From assembly GCF_010015445.1 (NCBI RefSeq), contig NC_053116.1, positions 33,724,785 through 33,788,784 of the forward strand: DNA of 64,000 bases, in the 5' to 3' direction. Under the pieces are notes generated by a model. It was not told the origin of the DNA. It was given only the letters and a program-made list of their open reading frames with translations, and ran no database searches. Source of the stretch: Perca fluviatilis. Its lineage: Eukaryota; Chordata; Actinopteri; Perciformes; Percidae. Made by a program: the position numbers and the translations under genes. Below, one piece after another: positions 23,728-35,040 of this stretch (position 1 is the stretch's first letter; each line of letters starts with the position of its first letter).

Positions 23728-23960
23728 ACATCCAGGATTTTACGTCATTTAAACACACAGATAGGTTTTCAAGGCCCTCTGTGTCAGTGCGCTTAAAAGG
23801 CAGATAGATTTGAGTATCATCTGCGTATAAGTGGAAAGACACTCTGTGTTTCCTAAAGATTGATCCTAACGGTAGCATATATAAAGAAAACAAAGTAGGA
23901 GCCAAAATGGAACCTTGTGGAACGCCATAGGTAAGTGGAGCTACGGTTCGTATCATATCG
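23728..23960 (-). mobile_element. L2-like LINE, reverse-transcriptase core (upstream half of split element)
   Basis: Minus-strand translation reads LTYGVPQGSILAPTLFSLYM, then HLYADDTQIYLPFK with the catalytic YADD box, then CLNDVKSWMS, where the nested element begins. It continues at 20110-20955. Confidence 0.8.
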
Positions 23961-25144
<1,184 letters not shown>

Positions 25145-25485
25145 CGCGCATAAACTCATGTTCTTGTGCAGTATGTTAAATCAAGTGTCCATCGGCAAAG
25201 TGATACTCAGTTGATCCTCTGCCAAAATAACCCTACAGCTGCATGCAGCTTCTTTCTTTTCTTTTTTTTAAATAAATGTCACTGTGCTTGTCTGTTATCT
25301 AAATATGGGGGGTTGGTGAGTGTGTCACACAAGGGGATGTCCATCAGCAGATTGCAATAGGGCACAAACTAAAGTTGGATTTGATTGGCTGTCTCTTGTC
25401 TGAGGAGGGGGCCTATTGTCCAATCGTGATGATTTTCTGTAAAAGTGTCGTGGGATGTGAGGGTACTTATTGTGGGGAGTAAAGC

Positions 25486-25491
25486 CACCTG
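25486..25491 (+). promoter_or_regulatory. E-box near first troponin C gene
   Basis: CACCTG lies 80 bp upstream of the start codon, within the probable promoter or 5' UTR. CANNTG sites bind myogenic bHLH factors in muscle promoters, but single hexamers are common by chance. Confidence 0.25.
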
Positions 25492-25570
25492 AGCTGTGTA
25501 GTCAAGAGACTCTCTTTCCCAGACGTCTGTCGTTTTTACTGGTGTCTGTTGTTCAGCACAGCCGGACGCC

Positions 25571-28500
25571 ATGGTAAGAAACCCGAAAACTGAGATGGAG
25601 GTGAAAGGGAAACGACAAGGAGAAGGAAAATTAGTTTTGATGAATCTTTGAGGATTTGCTTTTGTTTTCAATTGATGAGGATAAAAGCCAGGTGGCAGAA
25701 GACAGAGATTATCATCTGGAGCAAAAACAAACCAACCCCAGTGATCCAGCCAGCAGGTCCTCATCTGCAGCACAGCTGGGTGATCAGCTGGAGTTTCAAC
25801 TCTTGGAATTCCTGATTTTTTTTTGGAGAAATTATTTTGGGGAAATACTTTGGCTGTCTATCTTTTTACAATGCTTGCTACAGACAACAGAAAAATCAAT
25901 GTTCCTGACTGGTAACCTGCTGCTTGAGCCTTTAGTTTACATGTTTAACTTCTGTAACTCCTCTTTGTTATTTGTTAAAAAGCTGATGTGATTTAGCTTG
26001 ATATTTAGATTGGCGTTACTAAAGATAGAAAGTGCACAGCTGAGTAAATCGAGAAGACCTGCTGCCTTTTCTGAGTGTCCTAATTTAGGACATTCACCTT
26101 GAGAAAATCCCTTTCAAATCCTCTCCCAAATCTCACCTTAAAAATAGCTATAGTGAACTCATGGGTGGGTTTTTTGTGACCTCCTATGCTGCGATATTAT
26201 TGAGGTTCTGTCTAGCAAACAGGGGGAAAATGTACTGTCCTCCTGAGTTACTGTGGAACAGGGGTTTATATAACAATTAAAGGGGAATACCACTCAAATG
26301 AAATATTCTTTTGTTATTTTGCTATGCTTTGATCAACTTTAGTCCAAATTTCGTTCCTCTAAGAAAATGAACACATTGCTCAGTACAAGCACTAATGTCT
26401 ACTCTTGCTGTTTCCAAATGGATGTACAACAGTGCACTATAAAGTTGTGATATCATCAGGCATACAGTCTGGATAAAAGATCAAACCAGAAAGATGGTAA
26501 GAGTGGGAGAACAACTCTGGTAGTTGTGAATGATCAGACAGCAACAGCAGAGATTAAAACCAGCTTTAGTATAAAACCCCAACAATCCTTCCATCTCCTA
26601 CGTCTTCCCGATCAAACAAAAGTCCTAAATGTGGGAATAATATGTTTTACATTGAGTGGTGTTCCCCTTTAAGAACCATTATTCAACAGGAATGACAGCA
26701 GACAGCTGGCAGAGGATTAAACATGACTTCTTACCTGACATGAGGCTATTTCCAGGCCTTGGCTGTCACTTTGTCAATGATAGTTCTGTCTCTGGGTTTC
26801 TCTTGTGGTGTTCTCTGGCTCCATGGAGTAACAGGGCTTTACTATAAGGAGGTCAAGTGACCACAGTGTACCACTGAAGGATCATTTGAACATTTGTCTT
26901 ATCCCACTAAACGATGTTGATGTTTTAAATTAAATAAATGAAAATAAATTTGTGAAAACTAGAAACCTACTTAAAATAAGTAATTCCATCACAACAATAA
27001 AACAATACAATAATGATACCGACCCAGTAATGCAATGAAAAAGCAGATATGATGTTTAACTGTGATGGGTAAGTCAAACGAGATTGAATGAAAATCAATG
27101 GCTGTCTGCAAGGCATCAGAACACTAAAAAAAGAGTCTCAAATGCTTTAGAAAGCCTTGGAAAGTGGTCACCGGTAATGTAGAGTAAGTGAATAAGCTCA
27201 AACATGCAGATGTTGTGTTTCCGGTGGAAACCTCTTGCTGTGCCACTCCTATTAAACCAGGTAATGAGCAGACCACAGGGAGCAGATAGAAAGCATTTCT
27301 TCTGACCACCTATTCTTTCATTTTTCCATTCACCTCTTAAGCCCACTGATGCCCAAAGCGATGCCCGCTCCTTCCTGACTGAGGAGATGATTGCAGGTCA
27401 GTACTTCCGTATTTGTTCAAGACGTGAATCAGTGTGTGGATTACACTTAATGAGGGACCTTTACATTGATTTTCATCCCAACGTTCTGCTGTTCAGATTA
27501 CTTCCGATTGAATCTGCTTCTGAAAAAGAATGGCAGGTCATTTGGACTGAACGAGCAGCTCGAAATGGTTTTATGAAAAGTGTTCATGGAAATGCCAGCA
27601 GTTGATTATTCCCTTTGGTCATTTGTATTGTGTAATACATGAATGACATCTTGACACTTATTCAGAGTTCCAATTAATGAGTCTTTCTAGGCTGTTATAA
27701 TTTTCTTACCTCTATCACAAGCTTCAGAAATATTTTTTTGAACAATTTGAACTATTTCCTTCTCTCGGCCAGAGTTCAAAGCCGCCTTCGACATGTTCGA
27801 CACCGACGGTGGCGGTGACATCAGCACCAAGGAGTTGGGTCAGGTGATGAGGATGCTGGGCCAGAACCCATCGAGGGAGGAGTTGGATGCCATCATTGAG
27901 GAGGTTGATGAGGATGGTGAGATCATCGAGTGATCATCAAATAGAAAAAGGATCTTAATGGAGGGATAAGTAACCATAACTAATTGCTCCACTCACTGTG
28001 GCATTAATTCAAAACAACAAGGAAGCCATTAGAAACAGCTAGGATTTGTAAGATTCTTGCACTTTGAAGAAGTACAGAGAATTAAGTATTGTACTTCAAT
28101 AAAATTGGGTGACTTGTGACAGAGATCGAGAAAGAACAGTAAAAGTCAAAGCGAGAGAGACTGAGATATCCTGACTTTTAGTCCCCAGATTAAGCCAAAA
28201 ACATTGTTCTACCATTCCCAATATACAATAGCATTTTGATTAGATCCAACCTGCCTGTAAGTGCCATTGTCTTTCAACTTGCTGAGTAGGATACCCTGTG
28301 ATGTGTAAACTGACATTTATGTAAATGTAATGTAAAAATGGTGCAGTGCCTTTTAAAGCAAGAGTTATCAAAGGCCATTTGGGGGATTACTAGACAGTGT
28401 AGTGCTTAATAGAAAAATATTGAAATGAGAAGCAGACAAGGAGGGTATGAGTCATGAAATACGGTATGTTGTTGCTTGAATGCGATAAATATCATAAATG

Positions 28501-31089
28501 AATGACATAGTGAAGTGGAGATGGGACTCAGGTTGCACTGCATGTGTAGCTTCCTTGCCGCCACGTCAGCTTTGGCTTTGTTCCTCTCCCTCCTCACTTA
28601 CCACCTCCCCCCCCCCCTTTCAGGCAGCGGTACCATCGACTTCGAGGAGTTCTTGGTCATGATGGTGCAACAGTTAAAGGAGGACTCAGCCGGAAGGAGT
28701 GAAGAAGAGCTTTCAGAATGCTTCCGCATTTTTGACAAGTATGACACACAACAGTAACTGCATTCAGAATCTCATGTTGTGCTGTGGCTAAATTGAAAAA
28801 CCTATATAAATTAGAATATTTTAGAATTAGGCAACGTTTTTATGGCCTGAAGAACCATTAAGCAAAGTGCATCAACACAGCAACTTTATTTATCTTATCT
28901 TATGTGGTACTATACCTATAATCTGTATTTACAATGCTTTGGATAATTTACTATTCATCCAAATGAGCTACATTTGGTTATAATTGACAAGCAAAAAAAA
29001 ATATACAGTACCTTACACTTCCTTTGTGTTGGAATTCTAAACTCAAAATGTATGAGGACTATGGTTAACTGCTCCTCAGATCTCTGCAGGGTAAATCCAG
29101 ACAGCTAGCTAGACTATCTGTCCAATCTGAGTTTTCTGTTGCACGACTACTACAAACTTTTGAACGTACACGTTGCACCAAAACAAGTTCCTTCCCGAGG
29201 CTATTTTGCAGCTGCACAGGGGCTCCATGCAGCGCTTAGCACCGCCCAATGATGATTGTGATTGGTTTAAAGAAATGCCAATAAACCAGAGCACGTTTTT
29301 CTCCCATCCTGGAATGGTGTGTGGACCAGCCAGACCCTGAATATGGCAAACTTGTTAGCAAACTTGGATAAAACTATTAAACTTGGCAGTGTTGATCACA
29401 TATGAATCAAGATTGTGTTACTGCGTTGTCTGTTTCTCGCCTCCAATGTTTTCAGAAAAATATTTTAGTGTACTAGTTAGCTGTAAAATGAGAATGTTTA
29501 TCACCCGGTCGCAGGACATGCTTGGTTTGGGCTCAACTGTTTTCAACATGGTTGCCGGGTCACAGACTTTCAACAAGCAAGCACATTTAAAGGTTACTTA
29601 TCCAAAAATGTTTGTTTATGTTATGCATGTATTTAAAAAAAACTTTGTAAGTCCTAAAATATCGGCCTCAAAAATCAATTTTCGTTGGTCTCTAGTTAAG
29701 CCACAGGCCACAGTTACGGCTGCTAAAATATAAAGGTTTTGCTGAAAATTGGCCTCAGACTCAAATGGGGGTACGTGTACTCCTAGGGGTACTTTGGAGG
29801 ACTGCAGGGGGTACGTGAGATATTTAACAAAATGTTTAATAGTTACAAGGCTGTTGTCCAGAACATTGTTCCTCTTTATGTAGAATCTTTTCTTTCCTAC
29901 CAAAAATGTGACATTTATGTCGCCTTCTTTGGACCTAATCTTGCCTTCTTTCCTATACTGTCCTACTTTTTACAACTTTCTCGCTTCTTTCTTCTTATGT
30001 CACTGTTTTTGAAGTTTTTGATACTATTTTGACCTATTCTTGCCTTACTTCCTTCCTTCTTTCTACCATCTTTTTCCAAGTTTTTGTCTTTTTTACAGTT
30101 TTTTTTTTCTCATTAGCATTTAAATGCTTTTTTTCAGTTACAAGGCTGTTGTTTAATAAATCTATCGCTGACAGCGCTGTACTGTTCCTGTTTATATACA
30201 CTTTTTTTTCTACCGAAAATGATTAGCGCTGGTCAGGGGGTACTTGGCTTAAAGAAACAATTCAAAAAGGGGTACATTATTGAAAAGAGTTTGAGAACCA
30301 CTGCTTTAAAGAATACATCCACTGTATGTTTGTGTGGTGATGGAAGAGAGCAGGAAGGCGAGAGATTAGCTTTCACACTATTACAATTTGCATTTTATCC
30401 TCAGGAACGGAGATGGTTTCATCGACCGGGAGGAGTTTGGAGAAATCCTCCATCTCACTGGAGAACCAGTGGTAGAGGAAGATATTGATGAGATGTTCGG
30501 TGAAGCAGACAACAACAAAGATGGAAGGATTGATTTTGATGGTGAGATTAAGTTACATATAGAGCAAGACGAGCTTCTTCACTCCTGTGGACTACAGTGT
30601 CTTCCATCATGTTTGCTAGATTATCAGAGGGAGAGAAAAACAGACTGGACTTCCAGATTCACAGACAAACAATTTTAGTGCTTTAGCTCGATTAGAGGAA
30701 AGGTTTGAAATTATTTCTGTTCCGGTCAATATGAAGCTGGAGGCAGCTTCTGGTTACCTTAGCTTAGCATAAAGAATGGAAATGGAGGAAAACTATTTGT
30801 TGTAACTTACCTGGAGTCTCCATCAGCAACCTCATGGTGACTCCAGGAAGTTATTCTGCCTGGCCAAGAAATAGTCCGGCACCCAGTAAACCCACAATGA
30901 AACAGGGAATGTTTACACTTCAGCTTTTGTACGTATTAAACAAACAACACATAACGTATCAATTGGTAAACTTTAGAGGCTCTGGTAGGCAGAATTTGTG
31001 GACTTTGGACAGGCTAGTTGTTTTCAGTCTTTATGCTAATCTAAAATAACCAGCTTCTGGCTACATGGTCAGATATAAGAGTGGTATCC

Positions 31090-31135
<46 letters not shown>

Positions 31136-31917
31136 CTCTCTTTTTTTTAAGAATATGACCTTAAAACGTGACAACAAAAAACAACATTCACATATACAGC
31201 CCGCAGTGGTGTCAATCTCTCATCTTCTCATCTAACTCTTGGTAAAAAAAAAAGAAGCAAATTAGCGTATGTCATAGAATGCAGAATTAGTCCTTTATAT
31301 AATTTCCTGAAAGGGAAATGTTTTTGGTTGACTAAGAATATTGAATATTAACAGCCTACACCGTGTCTCTTAGAGTAATCAGAGGTACTGTATGTTGATG
31401 TTGGGAGTCTTACTGTAAAACCATCAAATCTCAGTTTTTCCTGCTATTTAGGTCTCTGTGCTGCTAAGAGGCAGAATGGTTATGTTAACTTTCCCTTTCA
31501 TTAACCTTAAAAATCAATACAAGTTTCCTCATGAAATATGGATTTGAAGAGGTCAACGGTTTGTACCGTCACAATTCTGCACTCGTGGACAGGTTCCTTA
31601 TGTATATAAATACATAATGAGGCATTTTATGGATGAAAATGACACTTCAGTCTGTGTGCACATGAATAGAGCAGACAAATATTAGTCCTTCTTTGAATAT
31701 GACGACATGAATGACAGAAATAAAGAATTGCTCATCATATACAGCCTTAACAATCACGTTCTCCATGATTTGACTTCAACCAAAAACCTCACATACACGT
31801 TTTGACCACACACCGTGCAGTTATTCATCGATCAGTCTTGGTGGGTTAGTTGATTGATTGACTGACGCCCTCTTTTTCTCTCCAGAGTTTCTGAAGATGA
31901 TGGAGAACGTCCAGTAA
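25571..31917 (+). CDS. tnnc2.1: Troponin C, fast skeletal type, tandem copy 1
   Basis: Calcium-sensing subunit of the troponin complex on thin filaments of fast muscle. Six exons join in frame: 25571-25573, 27342-27396, 27773-27916, 28624-28738, 30405-30541 and 31886-31917 (486 nt, 161 aa), all with GT-AG introns. Exon 1 encodes only Met. Four EF-hands are visible: site I from [12 protein letters not shown], site II from [12 protein letters not shown], site III from [12 protein letters not shown] and site IV from [12 protein letters not shown]. The protein ends [10 protein letters not shown]. The N-terminal helix reads [16 protein letters not shown]; the Pro at position 2 makes it one residue longer than the usual 160. 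Sites I and II both have full acidic ligand sets, as in fast rather than cardiac TnC. Intron 1 carries a TTAA MITE (26281-26668). Intron 4 carries a repeat shared with the slc35c2 locus (29030-29340) and an old hAT-like sequence ending near 30304. A possible poly(A) signal is AATAAA at 32359-32364. Confidence 0.95.
26281..26668. mobile_element. TTAA-flanked MITE in tnnc2.1 intron 1
   Basis: A 388-bp element between TTAA at 26277-26280 and 26669-26672. Inverted ends are AGGGGAATACCACTCAA on the left and AGGGGAACACCACTCAA reading inward from the right, differing at one position. piggyBac-like by its target site; noncoding. Confidence 0.85.
29030..29340 (+). repeat. Dispersed repeat, copy in tnnc2.1 intron 4
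   Basis: About 310 bp that match 52480-52795 in slc35c2 intron 7. Shared strings include ATGAGGACTATGGTTAACTG, CTAGACTATCTGTCCAATC and AAAGAAATGCCAAT. The family is not named; the copies differ by scattered substitutions and small indels. Confidence 0.75.
29757..30304. mobile_element. Degenerate hAT-like nonautonomous element
   Basis: The right end reads GTTTGAGAACCACTG, a terminus common in vertebrate hAT MITEs, preceded by GGGGTACATTATTGAAAAG. The left side (CAAATGGGGGTACGTGTAC and nearby GGGGTAC strings) looks related, but the extreme left terminus is worn. Inside tnnc2.1 intron 4. Confidence 0.45.
31092..31140. repeat. (CT)n microsatellite
   Basis: About 24 CT units with one G interruption, in tnnc2.1 intron 5. 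Confidence 0.9.
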
Positions 31918-34189
31918 TGAGGCCGGCTCTACATTCCTTGGTGACCCTTCCTCAGAGAGAAAACAAAGCATGCTATCGGATGGAAATGTGCTTCAGAGCA
32001 AACTCGAAATGCTATAAACCCTGTGCAGTTATGAACGTGAGGTTGTTCCTGAGACGTCTAAATGGATACAAGTGAAATACCTCCACCCCCGCCCTTATTC
32101 TCCTTCTCATATGAAACCCAGGGGCTCGGCGAGGAATTCTATAAATATCCGTGCAAACCTTTTAAGACGAAGGCCCTTTCCCCTGGCCACCTCCTTGAGC
32201 CGGCCACCCAGCTGTCCCCTTTGCAGCTGCTGTCTCTCCAGAAATGCTACACCAATAGCTTAAACCCCCGTCCCCCCCACCCCACACCCCCACCCACACC
32301 CCACCTCCTCCTTCTCCTCAAAGCTGAATATCTTCTCCACCCTGTTCTGTGCTTTCTAAATAAATCCACTTTCTCCTTGTTCATCTTTGCAAATGATTCT
32401 GCCATGCATGCCTGGGATGTCTTATCTCATCTGATTTTTGTTTCATTCTTTTGTTCCTTTTTCTGGGACTTCCACATTACAACTGTCTGTCTGGCCTTCC
32501 TACTCTCAGATACACAGCGCACGTACCGCACCACTCATAAAGTGTTTATTGGGGGGGGGCCCCCCCCCACACCCCCAACACCCCAAAACCCCCCCCCCCC
32601 CCGCCGCGCGCGGGCCCCCCCCCCCCCCCCCCCCCCCCTCCCCCCCCCTTTCCTGTCTATCCACTGTCACTATATAATAAAGGGAAAATCCCCCCAAAAA
32701 ATCTTTAAAGTGATCATATACGCTGATTCACACGCACATGTACTTTCTACACCACTGACAACATCCTACCGTTACACACACACACACACATTTTTGTTCA
32801 GCTACAACTGGTCTTATCTCCCTACTCCTATCCAGTCCCAACTTCAAACAAGCCTCCAGCTGCATTTAAAAAAACATATTTGCATATTTGGTGCTGTATG
32901 CCATCGTATCCTTTCTCATTCAACACTAGAGAACCGTTGTATCTGAGGAAAGTTCAGTAATCTAATTTAAATTAATCTCTTCCAATTTGTTTTCCGCCTA
33001 AGTCTGTCAGCAACTCTCTGTCATTGATCTTCAAGTAGTGGTATCCCAGCACAGAAATCAATGTGGCTCATCCCCACCAGGAGAGGTGAAGCCGAGCAGC
33101 CGGCCAGCATTAGAGGCTTTGAAGCAGTCACAGAACAGATGAGTTAATTCTCCTCCTTGGGAACGCAAGAAAGTTGCGCCGCCTGGGGTATATAACCTGC
33201 AGCCCCCCATCCCTCCCCTTTCTTCACGGCTGCTCCACTCCTCAGCATCCTGTCCTACTCTCCTGTCCCTCCTGTCTCTCACCTCGGGCCCTCCCTTCAG
33301 GAACCGCCCACCATATAAGGAGCATCAGTTTGTGTTTATCAGGGGCTTGCCACACGTCCCTGTCCTCTCTCAGCCTAAAATCTGCCAGCTATTCACGGCT
33401 AAAGGGGGTGGAGGCAGAGACGGGTGGGGGTTGGGTGAGATGAGGTCCAACTCCATAGCATTTTTCTCCCGGTTTTGAGTTTCACGCCCAGATTCACAGA
33501 ACCCATCCACTGTCTTCTATTTACAAGGCCTAAATAGAAATCGACAGTGTGCACTGACATTCTGCAAAATCTATAGTTTTATTATTTCATTTTTCAATTT
33601 TGTTTATATTTTAGTGTGGTTATTTTAGGCGATCATGACTGAAAGCTGCTTTGGGGCCATATAGGGAGTAACCTAATGCATTCTCTGGATTTTTGTAAGT
33701 GTATTTTGTTTATCTGTATGAATTCTTTTACAGAATGTCACAGTTCTTCATCACATCCTACCTCTGATCATCTCCCAAAACAAACCAGGAGACAGACACA
33801 GTGAAATATTCTCTGCAACTCTGCATTCTCCCCAAAACTTCATTCATTTTGCATCTCCATTATTTCCCCTGGATTGTTCTACCTTGAGCTGGATCACAAA
33901 AACTCTGGGTTTACATCTGTTACATTCTGAACCCTGCAACTTAAAGAAACAAGAGCTTTCCTCTCCAAAGCCTGATTGGCTTGCCGTGGCCCCAGAACCC
34001 TAAAAGTTCAGGATACTAAATCTGGAGGCCTGTGAGAGGCAGGGGGCGGGACCTGGCTGTCCCGTTTAAAGTGTGTCTGAATCTTCACTTGACGTCTAGT
34101 CTCTCTGTTGGGGTGCACGCGGATTGACCACTCCTTTTGGCCTCTCTCTTTTCCTTGGATATTTGGGGGGGAAAAGCTAATCCACAAAC
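31918..34189. other. tnnc2.1 3' UTR and spacer between the troponin genes
   Basis: The 3' UTR of copy 1 probably extends to about 32380 (AATAAA at 32359). A C-rich homopolymer stretch lies at 32551-32650. Upstream of copy 2, a GGGGGCGGG box (about 34042) and a TTTAAA (34065-34070, about 120 bp before the start codon) are plausible promoter elements. No other gene is supported. Confidence 0.45.
32551..32650. other. C/G homopolymer stretch, suspected artefact
   Basis: Consecutive runs of G and C with C runs above 10 bases, a short GCCGCGCGCG, and almost no other bases, set in ordinary sequence. Probably a collapsed or mis-called consensus near a C-rich simple repeat. Confidence 0.5.
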
Positions 34190-34999
34190 ATGGTAAGACT
34201 TGTGCAATTGTGCAAATGACCCGATGGATTATTCCAAGTTGGTCGGTCAATCAGCCATTAGTTATTAAACCATAATAATGAGAGCATGTGAGGTTTATTG
34301 ATTGAGTAATAAAGGCATACGATAATTTAAAAATCAATCTGCTGAGTTGTTGAGAAGCATGTTTCCTTCTGCTCATAAGGATTGGATGTTTATTTGTTGG
34401 CTTCTAATCAAATTGTTAAATTTGACTTCTTTTTTTCTAAATACTACATTTTTAGAGTAAACATTTTAGTTTATTTTAATATAATTCATAATAAATGCGT
34501 AATAATATAATAATAATTAAGTCTGTTATTTATGGTAAATATGCCTGATCCTGGTGGAGAGTTAAGATGGGGAGCTGGGTGGGTGTCAGCTGGGAAGGTG
34601 CAGATTCTGCTTAGGCGACAAATTCCCAAGGATTAAGTGTCTGCACGCCTTATACAGCGAGCTTAATGTGTTGAGCCTGAAATAGCCAGACTCAGTTTTA
34701 CCAAGCTCAGGAATCCTTTTGAGGAGCAGCATGGTACTATCACCAACACCAATCATACAGTTATGTAAAAATACAATCATATTTCTAGAATAATCCTAAA
34801 TTTATGGATGATATGTGCGCAATGGTATTTGTTTTTACTCACCCTTGGTATTATTATAGTTTGAACTTACATTTTTATATTTGATATTTTAAACATTTAG
34901 AGTGTTATTAGTAATATTCTTTTTTAAACGGATCATATGGCATGGTGATTGCTACTGTCACCATGGTGTCGTCTTGCCTTGAGACTTCAGGCTCACCAC

Positions 35000-35040
<41 letters not shown>

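Noticed and set aside
32062..32946. 294-codon plus-strand open frame after tnnc2.1
   Set aside because: It crosses the 3' UTR, a C/G homopolymer artefact and simple repeats; it is Pro/Ser-rich without any domain and is an artefact of composition.
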